Notes: generated by a model from the letters alone, not told the origin. A stretch of DNA of 64,000 bases from a bacterium (GCA_003577245.1 QEVS01000001.1:337306-401305); one strand, 5' to 3'. Counted from the first letter of the stretch, positions 52,067-61,023 are shown. Numbers and translations: made by a program.

Positions 52067-54337
52067 ATGCAGACGCTGCCATCGCGCGCCCAGGATGCGC
52101 AGTCATCCAGCATCACCATCGAAACCGTGCTCGAGCGCGCGGCCGAATACCTCCCGGCAGAGAGACTGACGATCGTGCGCGAAGCGTACGAGTACGCGGC
52201 TGCCTGCCACGAAGGACAGCAGCGCCGCACCGGCGACGCCTTCATCACCCACCCGCTCGCCGTCACCTACTTCGTTGCCGGGCTCGAGCTCGACCACCTG
52301 GCCCTCGCCGCCGCTCTGCTCCATGACGTGCAGGAAGATTGCGGCATCCCCAACAGCGTCCTCAGAACACGCTTCGGCGCCGAGGTCGCCCTCCTCGTCG
52401 ATGGCCTCACCAAGCTCGAAAAGCTCCCCATCCACATCGTGGGCGATGACGTATCGCGCGATGGGGTGCAGGCTCAGAACCTTCGCAAGATGTTCCTGGC
52501 AATGGCCGAGGACATCCGCGTGGTCCTCATCAAGCTCTGCGACAGGCTCCACAACATGCGCACGCTCTGGGCCTTCGAACCCGCCAAGCAGCGCCGCATC
52601 GCCCTGGAAACCATCGAGATCTTCGCCCCGCTGGCCAACCGGCTCGGCGTCTGGCAGATAAAGTGGGAGCTGGAAGACCTCGCCTTCCGCTACCTCGACC
52701 CGGTCCGCTACAAGGAGATCGCCGAACTCGTCGCCTCCAAGCGCGACGTCCGTGAACGCTACATCGAAGAGGCCGCCGCCACCGTCCGCCAGCAGCTCGA
52801 ACAAGCGGGCATCGCCGCCGAAGTCACCGGGCGCGCCAAGCACATCTACAGCATCCACCAGAAGATGCAGCGCTACTCCCAGCAATCCAAGTCCTTCGAC
52901 CAGATCTACGACCTCCTCGCCCTCAGGGTCTTTGTCGATACCGTGGCCGACTGCTACCACGCCCTCGGTGTCATCCATGCCCTCTGGCGCCCACTCCCGG
53001 GCCAGTTCGACGACTACATCGCCAACCCCAAGGACAGCATGTACCAGTCCCTCCATACCACCGTTGTGGCCGTGGGCGGCCGGGCGCTGGAAGTGCAGAT
53101 CCGTACCCATGAGATGCACCGCGTGGCGGAATACGGCGTGGCCGCACACTGGCGCTATAAGGAAGGCACGCGCCAGCAGGGCAAAGACGAAGAGCGCATC
53201 GCCTGGCTGCGCCAGCTGCTCGACTGGCAGCGCGACCTTGCCGGCGCCGAGGAGTTCGTCGATAGCGTCAAGACCGACATCTTCCACGACCAGGTCTTCG
53301 TCTACACCCCCAAGGGCGCCGTCCTCGACCTTCCCGCCGGCGCCACCCCGCTCGACTTCGCCTACCGCATCCACACCGACCTCGGCCACCAGACGGTCGG
53401 CGCCAAGGTCAATGGCCGCATGGTATCGCTCAACTCCAGCATCAAGACCGGTGACGTCGTTGAGATCCTCCGCAGCCGCACCAGCAAGGGGCCTTCGCGC
53501 GACTGGCTGAACCCTCACCTCGGGTACGTCCGAACGGCCCACTCCAAGGCCAAGATCCGTCAGTGGTTCCGCCGCCAGGAGCGCGACGAAAACATCGAAC
53601 GTGGCCGCGAGCTCCTGGAAAAGGAGATGCGGCGCCTCGCCATCGACCTCTCCGACCGCCACGACGAGATCCTCGCCATGTTCAACTACTCGAACTGGGA
53701 GGACTTTCTCGCCGCGCTCGGCTATGGCGGTGTCAGCACCAACTCAATCGCCCGGCGGCTCGCCACGCTCATCCAGGAAGAAGAGGTCATCCCCGAACCG
53801 CTGCCGGCCGAAATGCCCAAGCAGGCCCCCGCCACCCTGGGTGGCCCCGGCCTGCGCGTGCTCGGCATAGGCAACCTGCTCACCACCATGGCCCGGTGTT
53901 GCAAGCCCGTCCCCGGCGACCAGATCGTCGGCTACATAACCCGCGCACGCGGCGTCACCGTACACCGCGCCGACTGCCAGAACGTCCTCAACCTCGATGG
54001 CCACGAGGAGCGCGACCGCATCGTCGAAGTCGAATGGGGCACCGCCACGAAGCTCTACCCAGCCACCATCCGCATCGAAGCGTGGGACCGGGTGGGCCTC
54101 CTCCGCGACATCACCCTCGTGGTCACAGAAGACAAGGTGAACATGGTTGGCGTGCGCACCATCGAGAACGGCGACGGGTCCGTGACCGTTGAGGCCACCC
54201 TCGAAACCACCGGTATCGAACAGCTTTCACGCCTGCTTTCGCGCATCGAGATCATTCGCGGCGTGCGCAACGTTGAACGCAGCCTCGACCGCAAGCGCTC
54301 TCGACCCGAGCCCTCCCCGCTGCGCCGCGCCCGCTAA
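52067..54337 (+). CDS. rel: Bifunctional (p)ppGpp synthetase/hydrolase (RSH)
   Basis: Stringent-response enzyme of 756 residues from ATG 52067. An in-frame ATG at 52025 precedes a TAGGAT -10-like element and is less likely. The HD hydrolase is intact: CHEGQQRRTGDAFITHP, LLHDVQEDC (His, Asp, Glu, Asp) and KLCDRLHNMRTL. The synthetase has GRAKHIYSIHQKM, YDLLALRVFV, DSMYQSLHTTV and EVQIRTHEMHRVAEYGVAAHW. TGS (VFVYTPKGAVLDLPAGATPLDFAYRIHT), zinc-finger/helical (ARCCKPVPGD) and ACT (IRIEAWDRVGLLRDITLV) domains follow in order. Both activities are predicted. Confidence 0.96.
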   Translation: MQTLPSRAQDAQSSSITIETVLERAAEYLPAERLTIVREAYEYAAACHEGQQRRTGDAFITHPLAVTYFVAGLELDHLALAAALLHDVQEDCGIPNSVLRTRFGAEVALLVDGLTKLEKLPIHIVGDDVSRDGVQAQNLRKMFLAMAEDIRVVLIKLCDRLHNMRTLWAFEPAKQRRIALETIEIFAPLANRLGVWQIKWELEDLAFRYLDPVRYKEIAELVASKRDVRERYIEEAAATVRQQLEQAGIAAEVTGRAKHIYSIHQKMQRYSQQSKSFDQIYDLLALRVFVDTVADCYHALGVIHALWRPLPGQFDDYIANPKDSMYQSLHTTVVAVGGRALEVQIRTHEMHRVAEYGVAAHWRYKEGTRQQGKDEERIAWLRQLLDWQRDLAGAEEFVDSVKTDIFHDQVFVYTPKGAVLDLPAGATPLDFAYRIHTDLGHQTVGAKVNGRMVSLNSSIKTGDVVEILRSRTSKGPSRDWLNPHLGYVRTAHSKAKIRQWFRRQERDENIERGRELLEKEMRRLAIDLSDRHDEILAMFNYSNWEDFLAALGYGGVSTNSIARRLATLIQEEEVIPEPLPAEMPKQAPATLGGPGLRVLGIGNLLTTMARCCKPVPGDQIVGYITRARGVTVHRADCQNVLNLDGHEERDRIVEVEWGTATKLYPATIRIEAWDRVGLLRDITLVVTEDKVNMVGVRTIENGDGSVTVEATLETTGIEQLSRLLSRIEIIRGVRNVERSLDRKRSRPEPSPLRRAR

Positions 54338-54362
54338 ACGCGTCCCGCCAGAGTGCCCGGGG

Positions 54363-55100
54363 CTACCCCGACTCTCCGATCTCGAACCTCTGCAGTTTCA
54401 CGACCGCCAGCCATCCCGCCGCGGCAACCGCCAGGATGAGAACAGCCACGGAAGTTGCACCACCGAGTTCGGGGTCGAAGGTGTCCCGGCTCACCGATGC
54501 CACGTAACCGGCCAGGCCCAGGGTGGCGTGCCGAAGACTCAGCAGGCGCGTGCCATCGAAGAGCGCTGTCACCAGCCCTTCCCAGATGAACACGTAGAGC
54601 AGCCCGGCGATGAACGCCCTCCCGGTGAGCAGGCTGAGCAGCGTGAAGACCGTGCAGTAGGCGAGCGAACCGGCCACCGTGGCCACCACGAAGCCGGCGA
54701 TGAGGGCGCCCCATTCATCGGTTCCCTCAAGCGCAATCGTCCCCGCCACCAGCAGGCTCGCGGCGACAAACACCGCCGTCAGCAGCCACGCAACGCACAG
54801 CTTCGAAAGCAGGATCTCCCGGCGCGGGATCGGCCTCGCCAGCAGGTAGACGGCCGTCCCGTCATCGATCTCCGTGCCAAGGATGGCCGTTCCAAAGACG
54901 AGGCCAGCCAGCGGCAGCAGCATCGCCACCACCATGCCACCGAGGAGCTGCGTCGAGGCCCATTCGGCCGGGTCCCCTTCGCCACTCGCCCGGAACGCCG
55001 TGGCCAGCACCGACGGCAGGAGCGCCACCAGCACCATGAAGACCGTGCGCCGCTTCCCCACAAGCTGCCTCAGCGTCAGCCGTACGATGTCCCCGTTCAT
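54363..55100 (-). CDS. ABC-2 type permease (second of operon)
   Basis: A 245-residue membrane protein with about six helices. LAGLVFGTAILGTEIDDGTAVYLLARPIPRREILLSKL is the typical cytosolic-facing motif of ABC-2 permeases that pair with a single ATPase. Its ATG overlaps the ATPase stop by 4 bases. Substrate unknown; such exporters move antimicrobials, lipids or act in gliding/sporulation. Confidence 0.87.
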   Translation of the reverse strand: MNGDIVRLTLRQLVGKRRTVFMVLVALLPSVLATAFRASGEGDPAEWASTQLLGGMVVAMLLPLAGLVFGTAILGTEIDDGTAVYLLARPIPRREILLSKLCVAWLLTAVFVAASLLVAGTIALEGTDEWGALIAGFVVATVAGSLAYCTVFTLLSLLTGRAFIAGLLYVFIWEGLVTALFDGTRLLSLRHATLGLAGYVASVSRDTFDPELGGATSVAVLILAVAAAGWLAVVKLQRFEIGESG

Positions 55101-56056
55101 CGGCGCACCAGGTACGAGAACACGCTCTCCAGCGACTCATCCGATGGCGCCACTTCCAGCAGGGTGATTCCCCTGGTGCGCGCCACCCCCGGCAGAGCGC
55201 GCGTGAACGCCCCGAAGTCCGCTACGCGCACGGTCATGACCTCGCGGTCAAGCTCAATCCCGCTGACGGACGGCTGCGAGAGCATGGCGGCACCCAGGTC
55301 GCGGTTGTCGCTCGACCGGATGCGGAACGTGTGTGGCCTGTCCGTCATCAGGCGCCGTATCTCGCGGAAGTCGCCCGAGGCGGCCAGCCTGCCCGCCACG
55401 ATCACCAGCACGCTATCCGCCAGCCGCTCCACCTCCTCCAGGATGTGCGAGGAGAAGAGCACGGTCCGGCCGGCCCTGGCCATCGCGCGCAGCAGGTCCA
55501 TCATGTGGATTCGCTGCCGCGGGTCCATGCCGTTGAATGGCTCGTCGAGGATCAGCACCTGCGGGTCGTGGACAATCGAGGCGGCCACCTTTATCCGCTG
55601 CTTCATGCCCTTGGAGTAGCCCCCCGTCGCCCGGTCCTGCGCCCCCGCCATCTCCACGGTCTCAATCGCTCGTGCGGCTGCCCGGTCGGGGTCCGGCAGC
55701 CGGTGGAGCTTCGCCGCCAGCCGCACGAACTCAAAGCCCGTGAGGAACCCGTAGGTCGCTTCCCGCTCCGGTACGAGCCCCACCCGGCGGAACATCCCCG
55801 GGTTCAGCCACGCCGGTTCGTCCCCGATCCGGACGCCTCCAGCCGAGGGCTTCAAGAAACCCGACATAACATGCAGGAGAGTCGACTTCCCGGCCCCGTT
55901 GGGACCGAGCAGGCCCGTCACCCCGGGGCCTACCTTGAACGAGATGTCGTTCACGGCCACCACGTTTCCAAACCAGCGCGAGACGTGCTCAACCTCAATC
56001 GGCACCGGGCCCGGTCCCGGCGGCACCCTGGGCTGCCTCCGTGGCTCCGCGCTCAC
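55097..56056 (-). CDS. ABC transporter ATPase (second of operon)
   Basis: A 319-residue ATPase. GTG 56056 overlaps the preceding permease stop by 4 bases. It has a short N-terminal Arg/Pro leader, then Walker A GPNGAGKST, signature YSKGMKQR (a variant of LSGGQ), Walker B VLILDEP and SSHILEEVERL. The last ~80 residues form an accessory domain (TFRIRSSDNRDLGAAML...ITLLEVAPSDESLESVF) usual in ABC-2 exporters. Pairs with the permease at 54363. Confidence 0.92.
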   Translation of the reverse strand: MSAEPRRQPRVPPGPGPVPIEVEHVSRWFGNVVAVNDISFKVGPGVTGLLGPNGAGKSTLLHVMSGFLKPSAGGVRIGDEPAWLNPGMFRRVGLVPEREATYGFLTGFEFVRLAAKLHRLPDPDRAAARAIETVEMAGAQDRATGGYSKGMKQRIKVAASIVHDPQVLILDEPFNGMDPRQRIHMMDLLRAMARAGRTVLFSSHILEEVERLADSVLVIVAGRLAASGDFREIRRLMTDRPHTFRIRSSDNRDLGAAMLSQPSVSGIELDREVMTVRVADFGAFTRALPGVARTRGITLLEVAPSDESLESVFSYLVRR

Positions 56057-56910
56057 GCTGGGATCCGCTCGTAGCGCCTCAGGATGAGGCCCACTGAGAT
56101 GGCCGTGACACCCACCACCGCCGCGAACATGAGCTCGGTGGCCACCTCGTACTCGTGTTCCGCCGAGAAGATCCAGTAGGTGGCGCCGGTCATCAGGTCG
56201 AACAGGCTGACCATTATCCCGTATCTCCCCACGGTCGCGTCCAGGATGCCGCCAATAGCCGCGCTCCCCACGAAGATGGCAATGATGCCCCCCGTGGCGT
56301 AGGCGCGGCGCGGCGTGCGCGAAGCAATTGCCAGGGCCACCGAGGCGCACAGGCCCGAGACCAGGACCGAACTGGCCAGCACCCGGGGCACATTGGCCGC
56401 ATCCTCGCGCAGGTATTCGAGCGCATCGTTGGTGGTGAAGGCGTTTCCCACGAAGAGCACTGCCTGCGGCACGAGCGTCAGGACGAGCATCGCCGAAACC
56501 AGCGCCCCCAGCTTTGCAAGCGCGTAGTCCCGCCTCTCAATGGCACGCGAGAAGTAGAGCGAAAGCGTCCTGTTGCGCTGGTCACGCCCGGCCAGCTCGG
56601 GCGCCTGGGCCGCCACGAAGAGGGCCAGGATTACCTCCACGAACGAGGAGTAGTCCTCCGGCTTGACGATGTCCATCTGCTGACGGCTCGCCGCCGCAAT
56701 GCCCAGGTGTACCGCGGCCGGGAGCAGCACAATCACGAGCAGGATGACCGGGATTACCTTGCTCGAAGCCCTCCGCCCCAGGCCGAACGCGGACCGCAGG
56801 CTCTCCACGTAGACGGTCCTCACGGCGTGCCTTCGCCCGAGCCGGGTGCCGCCGTAGCTCCTGTAGCCCAGGTCGTAGATGCTGCCCGCCCGTTCAGGCT
56901 CCGTTGTCAT
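56053..56910 (-). CDS. ABC-2 type permease (first of operon)
   Basis: 285 residues from ATG 56910, with about six helices and an N-terminal soluble piece IYDLGYRSYGGTRLGRRHAVRTVYVESLR. The YRSYGGxRxGR signature marks a family of permease components next to ABC ATPases in Chloroflexota and actinobacteria. LAGRDQRNRTLSLYFSRAIERRDYALAKLGA is the coupling region. Overlaps its ATPase by 17 bases and the next ATPase by 4. Confidence 0.87.
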   Translation of the reverse strand: MTTEPERAGSIYDLGYRSYGGTRLGRRHAVRTVYVESLRSAFGLGRRASSKVIPVILLVIVLLPAAVHLGIAAASRQQMDIVKPEDYSSFVEVILALFVAAQAPELAGRDQRNRTLSLYFSRAIERRDYALAKLGALVSAMLVLTLVPQAVLFVGNAFTTNDALEYLREDAANVPRVLASSVLVSGLCASVALAIASRTPRRAYATGGIIAIFVGSAAIGGILDATVGRYGIMVSLFDLMTGATYWIFSAEHEYEVATELMFAAVVGVTAISVGLILRRYERIPA

Positions 56911-57817
56911 TCCCATCCTCACCCTGGCGGAAGAGGTCCTCCAGGCTCTGCCGTCGCTGCTGTAGCTTCACCAGGCCAACTTCCATCTCCGCCGCGGCAT
57001 CGCGAATCAGGTCGTAAGCACCGGTGCCCCCTTCAAGCGCTACCATCACGAGCCGCCCCTGGCGCGCCGCGCGCAGTCCACTCCCGGTCAGCCGGCGCTC
57101 CAGTTCATCAACTCCATCGTCCACCTCCACCGCCAGCACCCCGGTCTCCCCGGTGAAGGTCGCGACGGCCGCCGACTGTACAAGCCTGCCCGCATCGATC
57201 AGCACCAGGTGGTCGCAGACCCGTTCGATTTCGTTCAGCAGGTGCGACGACATGATGATGGAGATGCCGAAGTCCACCCCGATGCGCCGTACCAGGTCGA
57301 GCATGTCATCGCGGCCGGCCGGGTCCAGGCCATTCGTGGGCTCGTCCAGCAGCATTACCTTCGGGTCGTGGACGAGCGCCTGGGCCAGCTTCACGCGCTG
57401 CTTCATGCCAGTTGAGTAGCCACGCATCTCCCGATACCGCTCTTCGAACAGCCCGACGTGGCGGAGAGTCTCGGCGGTTCGCTCGCGCGCCGCACTGCGC
57501 GGAAGTCCGCTCACCTGCGCCATGTGCGCCACGAACTCCGTGGCCGTCATGTCCAGCGGAAGGCAGTCGTGTTCTGGCATGTAGCCCACGAACTGGTGCA
57601 GCTCGGCACGTTCGTTCAGTGCATCGAAACCGAGAACGCTGGCCGATCCGCTGGTCGGCTCCAGCAGCCCGAGAAGGATCTTGAGCAGGGTGCTCTTGCC
57701 GGCGCCGTTCGCCCCTACCAGCCCCACGATCCCGGGCTTGATTTCGAGGTCGAGCGAATCAAGCGCCGTGGCGCCCGGGTACCGCTTGGTGAGGCCGCTC
57801 GTGGCCACTATTGCCAT
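56894..57817 (-). CDS. ABC transporter ATPase (first of operon)
   Basis: A 307-residue ATPase opening the four-gene operon. Walker A GANGAGKST, YMPEHDCLPLDMTATEFVAHMAQVSG between, signature YSTGMKQR, Walker B VMLLDEPTNGLDP, SSHLLNEIERVCDH. C-terminal accessory domain includes FTGETGVLAVEVDDGVDELERRL. The tail LVKLQQRRQSLEDLF is the usual last helix. Together the operon makes two related ATPase-permease pairs, either two exporters or one heteromeric exporter. Confidence 0.93.
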   Translation of the reverse strand: MAIVATSGLTKRYPGATALDSLDLEIKPGIVGLVGANGAGKSTLLKILLGLLEPTSGSASVLGFDALNERAELHQFVGYMPEHDCLPLDMTATEFVAHMAQVSGLPRSAARERTAETLRHVGLFEERYREMRGYSTGMKQRVKLAQALVHDPKVMLLDEPTNGLDPAGRDDMLDLVRRIGVDFGISIIMSSHLLNEIERVCDHLVLIDAGRLVQSAAVATFTGETGVLAVEVDDGVDELERRLTGSGLRAARQGRLVMVALEGGTGAYDLIRDAAAEMEVGLVKLQQRRQSLEDLFRQGEDGNDNGA

Positions 57818-57888
57818 TTCGTCATGCTAAACCGTGCCGACCTTCTGGGAACATCCCGGGCTTGCGCACCACCCGAGGGAACCGGGGT

Positions 57889-58074
57889 TCAAGGTCCGCG
57901 ATGTTCATGCTCTCCGATTGGCCGGCCGCTGCCAGCATCCCCGGCGCACTCACCAGCCGGCGTGGCGAACAGCGGTGCGTACGTCTTCACCGCCGCCAGG
58001 CCAAGGCCGGCCGTGATCACGGCGAAGGCGATCACCAGCCCGCCGGATGCGTCCGCGCATCGCCGCGCATGCAT
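57889..58074 (-). CDS. Possible small membrane protein
   Basis: A 61-residue frame from ATG 58074 with GGAGG 4 bases upstream. One hydrophobic helix (GGLVIAFAVITAGLGLAAV) then a short Gly/Pro tail with a single Cys. No homology recognised. It lies in a 350-base stretch between the ABC operon and the SDR fragment where nothing else is evident, so it may be spurious. Confidence 0.3.
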   Translation of the reverse strand: MHARRCADASGGLVIAFAVITAGLGLAAVKTYAPLFATPAGECAGDAGSGRPIGEHEHRGP

Positions 58075-58169
58075 CCGGCCTCCGGGGGAAGCCACAACAG
58101 GCCGCGCGGCATCATAGTCAAAGCCCTCGGAAGCGGCTATGCTTGGCGGCCAACTCGACAGAGGTTGTC

Positions 58170-58349
58170 ATGAAGGACATAGCAGGCAAGACAGCAGTCG
58201 TCACTGGAGCCTCCGGTGAGGCGGGGCTGGCGTTTGTCCACCGCTTTGCCGCCGTGGGCCTGAACGTCGCCCTTGCCGACATCGAGGGCGAGCCGCTCTC
58301 AGTGGCCGAGGCGGCGCTCAACACGAAGGGCGCCGCGGAGCGTGGCAGC
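58170..58349 (+). pseudogene. N-terminal fragment of a short-chain dehydrogenase
   Basis: About 60 codons read MKDIAGKTAVVTGASGEAGLAFVHRFAAVGLNVALADIEGEPL, an unmistakable SDR start. The frame then leaves homology around 58335-58350 and runs without a stop into the signal peptide of the following lipoprotein. The cofactor loop is already damaged (TGASGEAG instead of TGxxxGIG). The Tyr/Lys catalytic region is absent, so it is a remnant produced by deletion or recombination. Confidence 0.75.
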
Positions 58350-58379
58350 GTGGGGGGTAAGCTCACGAGCGCGCTTCCG

Positions 58380-59531
58380 ATGGTGATCCGCATGCACACG
58401 CGCCGGGTGTTTGGGCTAGGATTTGCCTTGTCCCTCTGCTTCATTCTGTTGACGGCTAGCGGCTGCCGTGGTGATGACAGCGACGTCATCTCTGACGATG
58501 GCGGCGGCAGCGCGGTACAATCGCCACACGTCTCCGGCACGACCGCTCCTGGCTCCAGTACGACCGCTCCGGCGCCAAGTCAGTCCGCGAGTGTGTTGAA
58601 GTTCAAGAAGGGCCAGAACAACTACACCCTGACGGTAGATGGCCAGCGCCGTCAGTTCATTGTCCACGTTCCTCCGGGCTACAACAGCAGTACACCGGCG
58701 CCACTGGTATTTGTGTTCCACGAGTCGGCCCATAACGGCGGCTTTGTATACGAAAAGTGGAAGTGGCGGGAGAAGTGCGACCAGGAAGGCTGCATCTCCG
58801 TCTATCCCACCGCGTTATCCTACTTTGTTGTTCCAGAGGACCGAAATCAGACGAAATGGAACGACACCAGCCTCTCCCAGATAGTGCCACCGGGCACGGC
58901 TTTAGCAGACGACGTGAAATTCGTCCGGACAATGGTCGAGACGCTGGAGGCCACGTTCAGCATCGACAAGAAGCGGATTTATGCGACGGGAGGCTCGAAC
59001 GGCGGCCGCTTCGTGTCATCCCGAATTCTGGTGGAGCTTCCCGACATATTTGCCGCGGCAGGCATCTCCCACCTGCTGGGGACCGACGGCCTCGCGCCCA
59101 AGAACAACGAGGCGATCCCGGCCTACGTGTCCTACGGTAATCTCGACCCAATCCTGCTGAAAGGCAGCGAGGCGTTGGGCGCTTCCGGAAAGCAGCTGCC
59201 GATGGAGGCCGCAGAGATCATGCAGCACCCACTCGTGGGCGGGCAGATCGCGAACGCCCTGACGACCCTCGGCCTCGATACCACCTACACGGTGGAGTAC
59301 TGTGCGCCGAAGCTCGACCGCTGTACCGCGACGTACACCACGGCCCTGGAGCGGTCGTAGGGCGTGCACACGACATTGACGTTTGCCAGGGGCGGGAAGC
59401 CCGGCGTCGAGTTCCGATTCCGCATGATTAAGGGCATGGGCCACTCGTATGCCCTCGCCGGCAACAACCCGGCCCACCTCGAGGCGGCCAGCTTCTTCTG
59501 GGACTTCTTCAAGGAGCATCCGAAGCCGTAG
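58380..59531 (+). pseudogene. Lipoprotein esterase (polyhydroxybutyrate-depolymerase/LpqC-like), interrupted by TAG
   Basis: From ATG 58380 or 58392 the frame encodes a signal peptide with lipobox LTASGC, a Ser/Thr/Pro-rich linker, then an alpha/beta hydrolase. The FIVHVPPGY and PLVFVFHES strands are followed by the nucleophile Ser in TGGSNGGRF and the acid Asp in YGNLDPIL. An in-frame TAG at 59358-59360 stops it. The same frame continues for 56 codons with the catalytic His in KGMGHSYAL and a normal FFWDFF ending at 59531. Without readthrough the enzyme loses its His. Base usage is less GC-rich than its neighbours, hinting at transfer. Confidence 0.8.
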
Positions 59532-59542
59532 CCGGTCCTGCA

Positions 59543-59845
59543 TTACGCGGGCCCCACCACGTACTGCACCAGCATGTAGGTCGCGAAGAACGCCGGCCCC
59601 ACGGCGAGCGCCGGCGCGGCGGCATGTCCCCGCAGCGTAAGGAAGGCAGCTCCCGCCGTGACAGGGGCCACCAGACCCAAGGAAACCGCATCCAGCCCGA
59701 TCGTCTGGTTCGTCAGCGAGTCCGAGAAGTGATAGTCGATGACGCCGATCCCGAGCGGCCCCAGCAGGGAATTGGCGGCGAGCCCCGCCGCCAGCGCAAG
59801 CAGCCCGGCGGCGTTCAGACGGCGGGCACGTTCGTCATGGTTCAC
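59543..59845 (-). CDS. Membrane protein, probably C-terminally truncated
   Basis: A 100-residue protein from ATG 59845 with three hydrophobic segments (AAGLLALAAGLAANSLLG; LGLVAPVTAGAAFLTL; LAVGPAFFATYMLVQYVVG). It stops right after VQYVVGPA. From memory, related membrane proteins continue past a VQ.V.GPE motif with a further loop and helix, which would place a break at its 3' end. That end is only 12 bases from the broken esterase. Function unknown. Confidence 0.6.
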   Translation of the reverse strand: MNHDERARRLNAAGLLALAAGLAANSLLGPLGIGVIDYHFSDSLTNQTIGLDAVSLGLVAPVTAGAAFLTLRGHAAAPALAVGPAFFATYMLVQYVVGPA

Positions 59846-59960
59846 CGGGCCACGATAATCGGCCGGTCATCAATCGGGAAGGCGACGTCTGGCCACCTGC
59901 ACGCGGCAGCGCCGAGGGTCTCCACGCTCCCCGGCGCTGCTACTGCCCGCTGAGACTCCC

Positions 59961-60611
59961 CTACCAGAGGCCGGGGCGCCAGGTCATGAGAAAGAGGCTG
60001 AGAATCGCCAGCAGGGCGAGCACTTTGCCAACCCTGTCGAGCCGGCCTGCAATCGGCCCCATGGCCTGGGGAACCGGCCCGTTGTCGGCAGCCCCTTCAA
60101 GAACCGCGAGCGCCCGCTTCACCGCCGGGTTCTGCACCGTGAAGGCGATCACCGCCGCAGCCACCCAGAGAGCGATCGAAACGACGATCCACGCCGGCAG
60201 GTCATCCTGGTAGCCGCTCACGTCGCTCAAGATGAGCCCGCCGCCGGTCGCCGCCACCAGCAGCGAACCAGGGACGACGATCTTCTCCTCCAGCTGCTCA
60301 GCGAAGTGGAGGGCAACTCGCAGGGTGGCAACTCCGCCCCTCCCCGCCAGCGGCATCAGTACCGGGATGCCGAACGTCGACCCAAAAGCCACGACCGCGA
60401 CCACGACATGTACGAGGCGCAGCACCTTGTAGACGTTCAGCTCCGAGAGCCCGAGATCGGCGCCCCATTCGCCGAAGGCCAGCGCCGCGGCGGAAAGAGC
60501 GAGGGCGGCGACCATGGGGAGCGCGCGTGCCGCTCCACCGGGCGCCTCGTGGGCGGATGCCGGCGCTCCCTCTCCGCCGGCGTGAGCTGGGGCCTGGACC
60601 CTGGCTGTCAA
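59961..60611 (-). CDS. DUF2269-like membrane protein
   Basis: 216 residues starting at TTG 60611 (GGAGG 9 bases upstream; TTGA overlap with the upstream small frame). A Gly/Ala/Pro-rich N-terminus precedes about five helices (MVAALALSAAALAFGEW; VYKVLRLVHVVVAVVAFGSTF; KIVVPGSLLVAATGGGLIL; WIVVSIALWVAAAVIAF; VLALLAILSLFLMTW). The LRLVHVVVAVVAFG segment with its His is typical of the DUF2269 family. Probably controlled by the divergent MarR regulator. Confidence 0.78.
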   Translation of the reverse strand: MTARVQAPAHAGGEGAPASAHEAPGGAARALPMVAALALSAAALAFGEWGADLGLSELNVYKVLRLVHVVVAVVAFGSTFGIPVLMPLAGRGGVATLRVALHFAEQLEEKIVVPGSLLVAATGGGLILSDVSGYQDDLPAWIVVSIALWVAAAVIAFTVQNPAVKRALAVLEGAADNGPVPQAMGPIAGRLDRVGKVLALLAILSLFLMTWRPGLW

Positions 60612-60850
60612 AACTGTGTTCCTCCTGTGTGAATTACTGGTGACGTCAAGGGGTGTTCACCCCGTATGACTGGAGTGGAGCGCGCCTTGCGAAGACGCGA
60701 TATGAGCCTTGTCTGCAGCGGCTGTGGCCGTGGAGCCAGGCCACCCGCGAGGCGGACCTGCATCTGCATGCGGCGTTCCCGCCTCTCCGCCTCAAGGCGG
60801 TGCAGCATCCCGTGCGAAGCGGTATCAAGAAAACGAAACGGCATGGTCAA
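60608..60850 (-). CDS. Small Arg-rich frame ahead of the DUF2269 gene
   Basis: 80 codons from ATG 60850, with several Arg-rich stretches (HRLEAERRERRMQMQVRL). Its TGA overlaps the TTG start of the next gene (TTGA). It is in the right place to be the first gene of the MarR-controlled minus-strand unit, but the sequence does not resemble any family and could be an untranslated leader. Confidence 0.35.
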   Translation of the reverse strand: MTMPFRFLDTASHGMLHRLEAERRERRMQMQVRLAGGLAPRPQPLQTRLISRLRKARSTPVIRGEHPLTSPVIHTGGTQF

Positions 60851-60974
60851 CTCCTCCCTGGAGCAAGTGCTGTGGATGGAACCCGAGACCCCCGCTCCGG
60901 CGGCCAGCCCGGGCGCGGTCGCGGAAACGGAACGGTGTCATCGGCTATCCTCCTGTGTTGGGGGGCGCCCCCTC

Positions 60975-61023
60975 TGGACGGGATAGTACAGATGCTGTAC
61001 TATCTAGTCAAGCATTTGGACTA
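60975..61023. promoter_or_regulatory. MarR operator with two overlapping divergent promoters
   Basis: GATAGTACAG ATG CTGTACTATC (60982-61004) is a perfect 10+3+10 palindrome. On the plus strand TGGACG (60975-60980) and TACTAT (60998-61003), 17 bases apart, point to marR. On the minus strand TTGACT (61011-61006) and TACTAT (60988-60983), also 17 apart, point to the DUF2269 unit. Both -10 elements lie in the palindrome arms. A second weaker repeat, TAGTC...GACTA, lies at 61005-61023. Confidence 0.8.

Noticed and set aside
52103..53662. 519-codon minus-strand frame
   Set aside because: Antisense to the RSH gene with all catalytic motifs on plus; no ribosome site.
59358..59360. Pyrrolysine at the TAG of the esterase
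   Set aside because: Nothing else in the window suggests Pyl coding; TAG is used as a normal stop by other genes here (for example at 59529-59531).
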